A stretch of 58,709 nt of DNA from Carex sylvatica (taxonomy: Eukaryota > Streptophyta > Magnoliopsida > Poales > Cyperaceae). The notes under the pieces are model-generated. The model was not told where the DNA came from. It did not search any database and saw only the letters and a list, made by a program, of their open reading frames with translations. A program made the translations under genes and the position numbers. The DNA lies in contig CAXKVR010000421.1 in the NCBI GenBank assembly GCA_964058845.1, positions 1 through 58,709 on the forward strand. Direction: 5' to 3'. Positions 23,601 through 35,503 of the stretch are shown piece after piece. Every line of letters begins with the position of its first letter. Positions within the stretch are counted from its first letter, which is position 1.

Positions 23601-24357
23601 ATGTTAGATTTATTTAGTTTATGTTAGATTTGAATATGTGAAGTAATTATATTTGTTTTGAATATGTTAGATTTTATTTTTCAAATTATTAAATTTAGTT
23701 TTAATATGTGAAAAAATAGGTTAGTTTTATTTTATTTTGAATATGTGAAGTAATTAGATTTGTTTTGAATAGGTTAGATTTATTTTTCAAAATTCGGATT
23801 TATTTTTAATATGTGAAAAAAATTGGTTAGTTTTATAGATTTGAATGTGTGAAGTAATTAGATTTGTTTTGAATAGGTTAGATTTATTTTTCAAAATTCG
23901 GATTTATTTTTATTATGTTAAAAAAATTGGTTAGGTTTATAGATTTGAATATGTGAAGTAATTAGATTTGTTTTGAATAGGTTAGATTTAGTTTTCAAAA
24001 TTCAAATTTATATTTAATAGATTAAAAAAATTGGTTAATTTTAAAGATTTGAATATGTGAAGTAATTAGATTTTATTTTTCAAATTGTTAGATTTATTTT
24101 TAATATGTGAAACAAATTGGTTAGTTTTATTTTTTTGAATATGTGAAGTAATTAGATTTGTTTTGAATAGGTTAGATTTATTTTTCAAAATTCGGATTTA
24201 TTTTTAATATGTGAAAAAAATTGGTTAGTTTTATAGATTTGAATATGTGAAGTAATTAGATTTGTTTTGAATAAGTTAGATTAATTTTTCAAAATTCAGA
24301 TTTATTTTTAATAGGTTAAAAAAATTGGTTAGTTTTATAGATTTGAATATGTGAAGT
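23600..24357 (+). repeat. tandem array of about 100-bp units inside the hAT, left part
   Basis: The words TTGAATATGTGAAGTAATTA, GAATAGGTTAGATTTATTTT and AAAAAATTGGTTAGTTTTAT recur about eight times with a spacing of 87-112 bp. The same array continues in the same orientation at 30697-31425. The MULE at 24367-30696 landed inside it and duplicated AATTAGATT from one unit. Confidence 0.85.
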
Positions 24358-24366
24358 AATTAGATT

Positions 24367-25420
24367 CCTATTTTTTTATTTATATCCAAATTTTTTTTTT
24401 AAAATAACCAAAAGGGAAGGAGATTTCAGAATATATCCAAACCGGAAAAAAAATTTCGATTTCTTGATTAGAATTCGAAAAAAAAATTCCGGTTTTGAAT
24501 CTTATTCCGGCAAATTTTTTTTTCTGATTTCTAATTAAGAAACCAGAAAAATTTATTCCGATTTTATTCCGAAAATATTTTTTCCGATTTATTGATTAGA
24601 ATCCAGAAAAAATTTCCGGTTTTGAACCGGAAATATATTTTCCAAAATCGCAGATTCGCCTATAAAATCCCCAGAGGCAGTCACTCTCACAGCACCTCTC
24701 AAATCCCCTTTCACTCATTTTTTTCACTCAGTCTAACAGACGAAATTGTACAAAAATTAATTTCCGGTAAGTTTTGTCATTTTATTTAATTTTAAATTTT
24801 AAATTATTTATATGCTATTATTTGTTAAATTGTACCAATAAAAAAATATATGAATTACATATATTATTTAGACTAAAAATAGTTTATAAATCTAAAATGA
24901 TTTATAAATTTTCAAAATAGTTTAGAACGAGGAAATTGTTTATATATTATCTTATTAATTTAGAAAATTTCAAAATAATTTAGAATATTGTCCTATTAAT
25001 TAAAATAAAATCAAAATGGTGTAGAATAATTTTAAATTTTAAAAAATGATCTAGAATAATTTATAATTATTTTAGGAACCTCTTTTCTTTTCGGATCCCT
25101 TACGGAGCTCTGACTGTCTGATCGATCGGCTCTTCGATCAATTTTTTTTTAAATTTAATTTATATTATAATTAATTTCAAAATGATTTTTTATTTTATTT
25201 TTAGAATATTTTCCAAATAATTTACAATTTTTTAGAACATCCCAAATTGGTTTAGAATAATTTACAAAATTCCAAAATATTTTAGAATATTGTCATATTA
25301 ATTTAAATTTTTTTAAAAATAGTGTAGAATAATTTAGGAATATCCAAAATGATCTAGAATAATTTTCAGAGGTCCGAATAAATTTTAATTACTTATATTT
25401 TTATTTTTTAAACTGCCAGA
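24367..25420. repeat. left terminal inverted repeat of the MULE
   Basis: Outer part pairs with 30400-30696 (for example AACCGGAAAAAAAATTTC on both). The middle part contains GATCGATCGGCTCTTCGATC (25120-25139), matched in inverse at 29334-29353 and 29841-29860. The inner part is made of CCAAAAT...TTTAGAATAATTTA repeats that are inverse to those on the right. The inner border is approximate. Confidence 0.75.
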
Positions 25421-25499
25421 CCAATCAAAATTAAAAATGATGACCATTTGTGCGAAATTTTTTATTGGAGGGAAAATCTAATACAATGATGACGGGATC

Positions 25500-26860
25500 T
25501 TTTACAGTACCCGGGCTAAATACTCATTACTGCTAACCGTGAACCACAACTTTGATTATCTTCGGAATGAGATTTATGAAATGGTTAGGTATAATGCTAG
25601 TCAAGCAAATCTGGAAATCCAAGTCAGGTTTAATATGTCTACCGATGGCCAACGTGACTATCAATTAGTACCGGTAGTAAACCAACAAACGTTCGAAATA
25701 ATTTTAGGAATTGTGACGTATTTCCACAAAGATTAACGGTTCTAGAGTTATATGTAGAATTGGAACTGAACTATACCGGTTTTAATCCCCAATTGAACCT
25801 GAATAGTCAAACATATGTGCCCAATCAGATTCCTGAACCTTGATCCCTACTCAGTACCAGTCGGAACCCTGTGGATCTTGACCCAATACCAGTTAGATCC
25901 CGACCCAGTACAGGTAGCAACTCTGTGGATCTACCAGTTAGACTCCAACCCAGTACCAGTCGGAACTCTGTGGATCTACCAGTTAGACCCCAACCCAGAA
26001 CCAGTCGGAACTCTGTGGATCTATCAGTTAGACCCCGACCTAGTACCAGTCGAAACTCTGTGGATCTACCAGTTAGACCCCGATCTAGTACCAGTCGGGT
26101 CCGTAAACAGGTACGTGATTATTCACATGTACCTTTGGATGCAATTGATTCTGACAGTCTGGAGAGTGGAGATGAGATGCTCTCAGATGAGTCATTGGGT
26201 TCCGACGATGATATTGGACCGCTCAGCCAGTCACAATCACATTCCCGTCAAGTACAATACCCGATAACTGGTCAGGAAAATATGACACATCTGGTTGATA
26301 GTTTCAATGACATATCTGGTTTCGGCCTGCAGATGTCGATTTTTTCGACAGCTAAAAAAAATATTCGATAATCCATTAGCTAATGTTGTAGTTTATCAGT
26401 CAAAAATGGCTCTAAGGATAGCAATAAATGAGTTCCATCTCATTAAGAATTGTGAGTGCAAGGTTCTTAGAAGCGAACCTAGATTCTACGAGGTGGTGTG
26501 CAGAGATGTTTTTTATAAATTGAAGATATGCGCAAAGCAGAACGGTCTTTCAGAATCTTGAATTATTACCAAATAAGCGATTCCTCATACGTGCACAATA
26601 TCAGCAACACATACTGATCATTGTCAGCTTACGGCAGAGATGGTGGCCCTTGCGATTGATAAGACCATTAGAAGGGGTGTGTGCTCTCCTATAAATCATA
26701 TCCGAGATATCGTCATGCAGAAATATGATAAGGTAACCCCCACGTACAAAAAATTATGGAGAGGCCATGAGCTTGCTATTGCAAATCTGTTTGGGAGTTG
26801 AGAGAACTCGTACAACTTGCTTATTCCACTATTGAAAGCCATAAAAGAAACAATCCAGGA
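25500..26860 (+). pseudogene. MuDR-type transposase, N-terminal fragment
   Basis: Broken frames on the plus strand give NHNFDYLRNEIYEM (about 25542), a serine/aspartate-rich linker, then FDNPLANVVVYQSKMALRIAI...NCECKVLRSEPRFYEVVC (26362-26500). That is the N-terminal MuDR DNA-binding-type domain that precedes the catalytic core in plant MULE transposases. Next comes YVHNISNTYTDHCQLTAEMV and THTYKKLW-like sequence up to HELAIANLFGSWE (about 26810), the segment normally just before the DDE domain. The catalytic core and the SWIM zinc finger are absent: after about 26860 the sequence switches to the minus-strand PMD gene. Several frameshifts and stops are present, so it is non-functional. Confidence 0.8.
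25871..26100 (+). repeat. 45-bp coding minisatellite in the MULE transposase linker
   Basis: Five near-identical 45-nt units encode RNSVDLPVRPRPSTS-type 15-residue repeats. The period is a multiple of three, so copy-number change keeps the frame. The repeats lie between the N-terminal segment and the MuDR domain. Confidence 0.8.
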
Positions 26861-28900
26861 ACTAAGTATTGTGTGATCTCGATCCCAATTGCTGGAGAAA
26901 ACTCTTCCCAATTACGTGGAACCCCTGCCTCCTCCATCATGGCAAGCGCACGATCTCTGTAACTATTATCCCTGCAAAGGCACAGACCTAGTCTCATCTT
27001 GGCCTTGCCAATTGCACGGAGACCCTTGGTGAAAAATATTCGTGTGCCGTGTGCCAACTCTCCCATCCCACGCAATGCCTAAACATAATCGGAATATAAG
27101 AAATCTTATATAATAAAAGATTTATAAATTTCAGAGTTAGAAATGTTTACATTTCGAACAAATGTCGATCCGCTGGGAATGTATCCAGACTTCGAGTGCT
27201 CGTCCCTTGGAACCGAAACATTACGATCCATCCCCTCCATGTGCTGGCCAAACAAGTAGACAGATGCCATGCAATCCTTCTGGTACCATATCCGATATGT
27301 TATAAGATCATTTATGTTAAACGGATGGGCTACTTCGTACACATGATGTGCATATTGTGTCGCATGGATCACATGTCGGCGGTGCACTTCTGCCCAGTTC
27401 GCATTCCTCTTTGAGCCCTATTTTAACCTGTTTACAATGTTAGTAAAATAAAAAAGTAAATAAATATATTAAAATAAATAAACCACAAAGGCTAAAAAAA
27501 TTACTTGTGCAGCTCGTGGAGCTCGTGCTTATTCAGGGGAGACGGTGGCGCAATCTCTTGCCATTTTCCAAATTGTCGCATGCAGCGATCATGATTGTGG
27601 TGCTTGAAAATCCAATAAAAAATAAGAGGATCGCGGTACAAGTAGTACGGCTGATAAATTTATAGTTGCAATGTTAGGTAGAATTTATAATTATGATGAC
27701 ATAAATAAAATAAAGTATGCGTCTTCTGCACAATGTACCTGGTCCGCCCGAGTTCTTCTCGAAAGTTTGTGGTAAACATATGCGTACGACTGCCAATTCA
27801 CCATGTTATCCGATAGTTGCTGAAACTGGTTGCGGGGGATACTTGGACCGGCGGTACTTGCATGCGATAAGTTTTTCCAATTATGTGGGCCTTTCCATAG
27901 GTCAGCAAAGGCTAGGCATGTATCTTCTATTTCTGCGCCCCATGCCGGTTGAGATCCCGGTAATGGCCGGTGAATTTGAAATCGACTCCACGACCAGTGT
28001 TGCAGAAGCATGGTGGGACCATGCATAGAGTGGCAGCTAGTATTTGCTGCGAGGCATAGATTTGGTATAAATAGGCAAGAACAGCTCCGCCCCAATTGTA
28101 ATTCTTCGGCTCGTCTAAATTATTCACCATGTTGAGATACCACAGCGGTATCCCGTCCCCGCTACTGTCGGCAAATATGGTATTCCCTAGCATGTCAAGG
28201 ATGAATCCACGGACATACCTAATCGCCAATATTATAATATTAGTACATTATTGAAAATGTAAAATACGAATAGGATTTTAAATAAAAAAATACTAACCAC
28301 TTCAATTGTTGATCGGTCGCATCTGCAGGTAATGTTTTGAAGCACTGACGAAGCACTTTTTTCGCCACAAGCATGTCTAACGTTCTTTCATTGGCATCCC
28401 TTCCTCTCTTTTTCATTAAACCCTTGATTTCATGATCTTTGACGCCTAGCAACTCATACAGTCAGCCTTGGATACTCGCCGGGTCTATAATTCCTGTTAC
28501 TGGATACCCTGAAATAGGCAAACCCTACAAACAGCTCACATCTTCTAGCTTAATTGTAATTTATTTGACTTGTCAGAAAGAAATTAAAAAAATTATTTGA
28601 ATTAGTTAATACCTGTCATCTCTCCGAAGGGAAGGTGAAAGGTGTGCGTCTCCGGACGCCACCGCTCGACAAGTCCATGAATGAGAGCTGCATCGAGAGC
28701 GATATCAGGTAATGTTGCGATCTGATATAAGCCCATTCGAATTAAAAATGATGTGTACTTCTTGTTATACTCGCATTTGTGTCGATAGTGTCTCACGGTT
28801 AAAATATCATTACTCTACAGTAGGAAAAAAACAATTACAATATAATTTGATTACTAACCGAGTTATGAAAAATAAAATAAGTAAATGCTTACCTCCTTAG
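26860..28900 (-). pseudogene. plant mobile domain (PMD/MAIN-like) gene carried by the MULE, broken
   Basis: Read on the minus strand, several exons give a PMD protein (Pfam PF10536 type): GLYQIATLPDIALDAALIHG and LVERWRPETHTFHLPFGEMT (28602-28745), then GLPISGYPVTG (about 28515), LYELLGVKDHEIKGLMKKRG (28380-28460), WYVRGFILDMLGNTIF (about 28190-28240), IPLWYLNMV, NWGGAVLAYLY, and WAWS-type LQHWSWSRFQIHRP followed by FADLWKGPHNW (27760-28010). Plausible splice donors exist (ATGACAG|GTATTAA near 28612). In-frame stops (TAG after SCL near 28530 and after IQG near 28470) and frame changes mark it as a pseudogene. Host PMD proteins such as MAIN and MAIL1 act in the nucleus in gene silencing and genome stability; copies inside transposons are known and gave the domain its name. 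It opposes the transposase strand. Confidence 0.8.
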
Positions 28901-28974
28901 ACGCCTCAGATACTCTATGATTGCCGTGAGTTATCCACAACAAGCCGCTAAATGTATGTTTAAGTACTTCATCT

Positions 28975-30696
28975 GCTATACTAAAAAATTTGAACAATAT
29001 TCTAAATCATTTTGAATTTTTCTAAATTATTTTAAACTATTTTGGTATTTTCTAAATTCTTCTAGATAATTTGCTATTTTCTAAATTAATAGAGCAATTA
29101 CATAATATTTTGGTATTTTCTAAATTATTCTAAACTATTTTGGTATTTTCTAAAATTATTCAAGACAATTTTGGTATTTTATAAATTATTCTATGACATT
29201 GTGGATTTCTAAATTAATAAGGTAATTTTCTACAAATGTTAATCCTATTTTGACATTATTCTAAACCATTCAAAATTAACTAATTAATTATATTATAAAT
29301 TAAAATTAAAATAAAAAAAATAAAAAATCTGAATCGAAGAGCCGATCGATCAGACTGTCAGAGCTCCAAAAGGGACCCGAAAGGAAAAGAGGTTCCTAAA
29401 TTTTTTTGAAATAATTTTACAATTTTCTAAATTAATAGGGAAATTTTCTAAATTATTTTGATATTTTCTAAATTATTCCATACCGTTTTGGTATTTTAAA
29501 TTAATAGGGCAATTTTAGAGACTATTTTGGTATTTTCTAAATTATTATATACCATTTTGGTATTTTCTAAAAAATTCCATAGAATTTTGGTATTTTTTAA
29601 AAAATTTCATAACATTTTGGTATTTTCTAAATTATTCTAGACTATTTTGGTATTTTCTAAAATTATTCAAGACAATTTTGGTATTTTATAAATTATTCTA
29701 GGACATTGTGGATTTCTAAATTAATAAGGCAATTTTTTACAAATGTCGATCTTATTTTGATAGTATTCTAAACCATTAAAAATTAACTAATTAATTATAT
29801 TATAAATTAAAATTAAAATAAAAAAATAAAAAACCTGAATCGAAGAGCCGATCGATCAGACAGTCAGAGCTCCGAAAGGGATCCGAAAAGAAAAGAGGTT
29901 TCTAAAAAAATTTCAAATCGTTTTACAATTTTCTAAATTAATCAAACTATTTTCTAAATGAATAGGGCAATTTTCTAAACTATTTTTGTATTTTCTAAAT
30001 TATTCCATACCGTTTTGGTATTTTTTAAATTAATAGGACAATTTTCTAGACTATTTTGGTATTTTCTAAATTATTCTAGACCATTTTGGTATTTTCTGAA
30101 AAATTCCATACAATTTTGATATTTTTAAAAAAATTTCATACCATTTTAGTATTTTCTAAATTATTTTACACTATTATCGTATTTTCTAAATTATTTTACA
30201 CTATTTTGGTATTTTTTACATTATTTTACACTATTTTGGTATTTTCTAAATTATTCTAAACTGTTTTGGTAATTTCTAAATTATTATGCACAAATTTTCT
30301 AAAAGTCTAAATTATTTGAACATTATTCTAAACCATTTTAATATTAAATAATTAAATATATTATAAATTTAAATATAAAAAAATTACCTGAAAGTAGAGG
30401 AAGAAAGCGACTGGCGTGGGGAAGAAGATGGAGTCGCGCGGAGGAAATAAGTAGGATCTCCGAATCCGGAAAAAAATTTCCGATTTTGGGACTAAAAACA
30501 GGAAACAATTTTTCCGGATTTGGAGACGGGATAAAAATTTTCCGATTTTGGAGTTGGGTTTCCGGAAATAAAATTCCGAGATTTGATGGTGGAACTGGAA
30601 ATTTTTTTTCCGGTTTGAGTATATTCCGAATTCTTCTTCCCTTTTAGTTATTTTTTTTAATTTTATTTATTTTTTGGATATAAATAAAAAAATCGG
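28975..30696. repeat. right terminal inverted repeat of the MULE, with internal duplication
   Basis: Dense TTTGGTATTTTCTAAATTAT units of about 50 bp fill 28985-30360. The landmark GATCGATCAGAC within GAATCGAAGAGCCGATCG occurs twice, starting near 29331 and 29838. A block of about 507 bp has therefore been duplicated, which explains why this arm is longer than the left one. Confidence 0.75.
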
Positions 30697-31425
30697 AATT
30701 AGATTTGTTTTTTAAAATTCAGATTTATTTTTAATAGGTTAAAAAAATTAGTTAGTTTTATAGATTTGAATATGTGAAATAATTATATTTGTTTTGAATA
30801 TGTTAGATTTTATTTTTCAAATTGTTAGATTTATTTTTAATATGTGAAAAAAATTGGTTAGTTTTATTTTTTTGAATATGTGAAGTAATTAGATTTGTTT
30901 TGAATAGGTTAGATTTATTTTTCAAAATTTAGATTTATTTTTAATATGTGAAAAAAATTGGTTAGTTTTATAGATTTGAATATGTGAAGTAATTATATTT
31001 GTTTTGAATAGGTTATATTTATTTTTAATAGGTTAAAAAAATTAGTTAGTTTTATAGATTTGAATATGTGAAGTAATTATATTTATTTTGAATATGTTAG
31101 ATTTATTTTTAATATGTGAAAAAAATTGGTTAGTTTTATTTTTTTGAATATGTGAAGTAATTAGATTTGTTTTGAATAGGTTAGATTTATTTTTCAAAAT
31201 TCTGATTTATTTTTAATATGTGAAAAAAATTGGTTAGTTTTATAGATTTGAATATGTAAAGTAATTAGATTTGTTTTGAATAGGTTAGATTTATTTTTCA
31301 AAATTTGGATTTATTTTTAATAGGTTAAAAAAATTGGTTAGTTTTATAGATTTGAATATGTGAAGTAATTAGATTTGTTTTGAATAGGTTAGATTTATTT
31401 TTCAAAATTTGGATTTATTTTTAAA
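30697..31425 (+). repeat. tandem array of about 100-bp units inside the hAT, right part
   Basis: About seven further copies of the unit seen at 23600-24357, in the same orientation (TTGAATATGTGAAGTAATTA near 30764, 30870, 30978, 31058, 31146, 31248 and 31352). It begins with the duplicated MULE target AATTAGATT. Confidence 0.85.
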
Positions 31426-31429
31426 GTGT

Positions 31430-34400
31430 CAATTACCTCCGATATATGCACTACCGGTAAACATGGCCTTGGGTACTCTTGTATTACCGGCCATTGGATC
31501 GATGATAATTAGGTATTACAAAAAAGGATTTTAAGTTTTCGAGTTTTGGATTCCCCCACACTGCAAATGTAATTTTCAAATCCATTATTGAGGTTTTAGA
31601 AGAGTATAACCTTAAAAAGGAATATGGGTAACAAGGTTTTTTTATATATTTCGATAAAGCTAGCAACAACATTGCTTCCATTGAGATTTTTAAACGGTCA
31701 CTAAACCCGATCATGAATGGTGAAATATTTCACCAAAAGTGTGCTTGCCACGTTCTTAACCTCGTCGTGAAGGCGGGTCTAAAAATAGAAGCGGTAAAAC
31801 TATTGATAATTAAATTTAAGAATGCCCTCAACCATATTATTTCAAACCAAGAAAGAAAACAACAGTTTGCTGAATTATGCGTCATCTATAGATTGAGCAA
31901 GTTGAATGTACCTTGGGATATAGATACCCGTTAGAACTCAACATATAGGTTGTTGAACTGATGCCTTCCTTATAATGCTGTTATAGGGGAGTTTTTGAGA
32001 AGCTCCACCCCCGAGGCATTGCAATTGGAACTCATTGAAGAAGAATGGGATAAACTGCAAAGGCTTAGCAAATTTCTAGGGATCTTTTTTACTGCAACCG
32101 TCCAACCATCATGCTCATACTCACCAACGTCGTTTGAGTTGCTGAGACATCTCTATGACATCTCCAAGGTGTATTGCGAATTGGAACAAGCTGAAACCTA
32201 TGATGCATCTCTCACGCCGATTGTAGATGCCATGAAATAAAAATTCCTAAAATATTGGGAAGATGTACCCCTCCTGGCCATTATCACAAACTGCCTCAAC
32301 CCGGCATATAAGAAGTTTTACACGATCAAAGTAGTTGAGAGGTATGTAACGTAGTGAAACTTTTAAAATAACAAGATTTCAAAATATAATTAAATATAGT
32401 TAGTAGTTAAAAATCTAATGCGTGGAAATATTTTATACTGACTGATTGAGTTAAAGCGTCAAGAATCGAATTATAAATATAGAAAAACGGTCCAGTGCGG
32501 ATGGATGACCCGCACTGCGGGTGGCTTCACCCGCACTGGGACAAGTTCCTTAATAAACGGCTGTAATTTCTCTGGGTGCGGATGGTGGTGCGGATGGGCA
32601 CACGCACTGCGGGTGAGTTCTGTACTCTTCTGAAAATTTCGCTAAGTACTGAATGCGGATGGGAGCATCCGCACTGGCCTCAGTGCGTCCGCACTAGGCT
32701 AGGACATTTTTCTGCGCCGTGAGTGCGGCTGGACGGATCCGCAGTGCGGATGATTGATCCGCACTGGGGTGTGTGTTTGTTATTTGCGCAGTGAATGCGG
32801 CTGGATGGATCCGCAGTGCGGATGATTGATCCGCACTAGGGAGTATTTTTGGCTATTTTTGCTATTTTTGAGGGACTTATTTGCAAAATGGATAAACTAA
32901 ACATCTTCTCTCTTTATTTTTATCTTTTTAATAAATAAAAACTTTACATAAGGGCCTATTTGTAATAAACATTTTCAAGTTTGATAATATTAATAAAATG
33001 GAGGGGTTTATTTGCAAAATTCCAATTATTAAAATAAAACCTTGCTTCTTCCTTTCATTTTTCACCGAACTATTGAAAGAAAATTTTCGTGAAAGCTAGG
33101 TTTAGCCGAAGCAGAAAGGGAAAGAGAGAGAGAGAGAGAAATTGAACGCGGAAACTGATCGGACTGACCGGAAAATTGAGAGTCGAGCTGAATTGACGAT
33201 CCTTGATCGATTCTAAAGCTTCAATTTGGTATATCTTTCTCTCTTGCAATTCCTTGAAAATCCTAAATTATTCGATTTGTCGTGATTTCGGTTGAAATTC
33301 GAATTAGGGTTTCAGTAATCGAGTTCTAGCTCGCTTAGTGGTTAATTTGTGATAATTGATATGATTTGTCTTCCTTTTCTCTTGGAAACCCTAATTCAAT
33401 TGATTTGTTATATTTTTGGTGAAATTCGAATTCGAATTTGATTTGAAACATTATGACTCGATAATCGACTTGACTTGTATTTAAATCGATTGAATTTCTT
33501 TTATTAATTCATCTATGCTTTATTAACATAGGCATAGACCCTATCGAGTACGATTCAGCGAAATCGTCAGAAATTCGGAATCTCGTGATAACTGATTCTC
33601 TACGCATCTTACGTGATCAGGTGCGGGGGTTCACGGGATCTGTTTTGGAATTTATTTTTAAGAATTAAATAGTTACGTATAAATGGCATGTTGAATTTCT
33701 AATTGCATGCATCATGGCATTATTGCATAATTAAGTAAAGGTTATATTGGAATTGCTATATTGATGATGACCTAGCATATTGGTATGGTTTTACTGATTG
33801 ATTGTTCCTTTGATTCTGATAATGGAATGAAACCACAGTACTGAATTGATATTGTTATATTATATTATATATTCATAGTTATTGCAAAGTCTAGAGTCGA
33901 CGCTAGACTTTGCCTCAGGAACCATATGCGCATTTGGGGAATGACCCCACTGAACCCAGTACCGGTTGGGTAGGGGATACTGTTATTACATATATTATTG
34001 TGATTGTAGGAATACTGAACTGTGGTATAGTGATTGATGTGAAACTGTTACTGTATTGATAATCTTTGTTTCTGATCGAATTACTTTATTGCTAATCGTG
34101 AAATTCTGACTGATATGCATGTTTAATTATGAACCAGAACCAATAGAACGGTTAAGCCGACGAAGATAGATAACTAATTTCTATTCTTCCAACCTGACTT
34201 AGAGAGTTTGCATTTAGGTCCAAACATCCTGAATAATTCCGTTTTGATTTTCTCCGAATGTGATAATAGTAGAAGTTCGCTTGAATTCCCTTTTAAAGTA
34301 AATGCATTTCATGATTAGCGAATAAATAACTGAATAGTATACTAATGAATCGATTTAATTCTGATAATGGATTTCTTACAAATCCAGTAGCCCTATTTAA

Positions 34401-35503
34401 ATTCTGCACTGAGAAACTGCGAATAAGTTTCTCACCCCTCTTCCCCCTCGTGGATTTTCAGGAAACAAGGAATAGGATTTCGAGATCGTGCGGCGAGGAG
34501 AAGAAAGAATAGGTATAGATATGCCTCAGTTAATGATCCATTTTGTACTGGTTAAGTACTCGGATCATATTTTGTTGTGTATAACCTTTGAACCAGACTT
34601 TGTAAAACTGATTTTAATTAAGTAGTGTAAATGTTTAATTCGTTAAGTAGGAGGTGTTGTAAGTAGGAGGTGTTGTAAGTAGGATGTGTTTTAATTATCT
34701 GATTTTCATTAACTGCGTGTCTGAAAGATTTAAAGTATTTGGTTAAAATTGGGATGAATATGAATCATCTCATCGTTCTTGCCTCGTGAGTATATAGAAA
34801 ATATATATTCACGGCGTAACTGTCGCGCCCCCTTGTTCCGGGGTGTGACAAGGTACAAATAGAATTTACATTTAGACTCAACCGGGGTGGAGGCATACGT
34901 GAATTTGAAGTTCGATGAGATATTTAACATATACCACTCAAGAATGAGTGACAACCAAAACCCAGCTTCGTCCTGTGCCGCCCCTAGGTATGAATATAAA
35001 TATACATGTATTTTTAATCTTTCTGTTTTATAATATCTACATTATTTGTCCACTAATTTTTTTAATTATTTAATAGTTCCACTTCTAGGAGCACTAGCAG
35101 TGGTGGATTATTAGCAGATTTTCAAACGGAGAGCGAACCGCAGACATCCACAAACGAGTTATTGGGCTATATATCGATGCTCAACGAAAGTGAACATGGA
35201 CTTGACGTCATGGCATGGTGGAGGAGGTATCAAAGTTCCTTACCAATGCTAGCGATGATGGCCCGCGACGTATTTGCCGTGTCCGTATCAACCGTCCCTT
35301 CCGAAAGTTGTTTCAGTTCGGCGAACAGTATCCTCTTCGATAAACGAAGTAAGTTGGGTGCACATGAGGCTAATTCGGTTCGACGAACAATATTCTCTCC
35401 GATAAACAGTATCCTCTCTGAAGTCGACACTGAAGAAAGTGGTACCGAGGTGCGGCATGAGGCTAATTCGGATTCAGATGGTGCCGAAGAGAGCGAACAA
35501 TGA
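31430..35503 (+). pseudogene. hAT transposase, N-truncated and split by a solo LTR
   Basis: Starting at about 31430 the reading gives GKHGLGYSCITGHWIDD, LQKRILSFRVLDSPHTANVI, FDKASNNIASIEIFKRSLNP and CACHVLNLVVKAGLK, then a WNSTY-like site (TAG replaces the Trp codon near 31932), YWEDVPLLAIITNCLNPAYK and so on up to 32344: the RNase-H-fold core of hAT transposases. A solo LTR (32345-34850) interrupts it. After 34856 the frame resumes. A small intron, about 34988-35074 (GTATGA...TTTAATAG), precedes the dimerisation domain: LDVMAWWRRYQ, LPMLAMMARDVFAVSVST, VPSESCFSSANSI (35162-35345), with an acidic tail ending at 35503. The BED zinc finger is missing. Frame breaks and the LTR make it non-functional. 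Confidence 0.88.
32345..34850 (+). mobile_element. solo LTR of the same gypsy family
   Basis: 2506 bp starting TGTAACGTAG and ending GGGTGTGACA, closely similar to the LTRs of the complete element. It is flanked by AGGTA on both sides (32340-32344 and 34851-34855). A perfect duplication around a single LTR is the signature of LTR-LTR recombination that removed the internal region. It differs from the complete element's LTRs by many substitutions and by a longer hairpin zone (32491-32838), so it is an older insertion. It interrupts the hAT transposase frame. Confidence 0.93.

Larger units (their letters stand above)
24367..30696. mobile_element. Mutator-like element (MULE) with long inverted repeats and a captured plant-mobile-domain gene
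   Basis: 6330 bp flanked by a perfect 9-bp duplication AATTAGATT (24358-24366 and 30697-30705). The ends read CCTATTTTTTTATTTATATC and, reversed, CCGATTTTTTTATTTATATC. Terminal inverted repeats run about 1.05 kb on the left and 1.7 kb on the right. The left interior carries the N-terminal part of a MuDR-type transposase on the plus strand. The right interior carries a plant-mobile-domain (PMD) gene on the minus strand. Both are broken, so mobilisation would need another element's transposase. Confidence 0.9.

Noticed and set aside
23600..24357. Possible CRISPR-like or centromeric satellite array
   Set aside because: Units are contiguous, diverged and lack unique spacers; the array is short and inside a hAT element, and the genome is a plant.
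25815..26267. Independent gene for a repetitive protein (second frame across the 45-bp repeats)
   Set aside because: The Ser/Arg/Pro frame (25871-26371) leads into the MuDR-like domain; the other frame is a by-product of the repeats.
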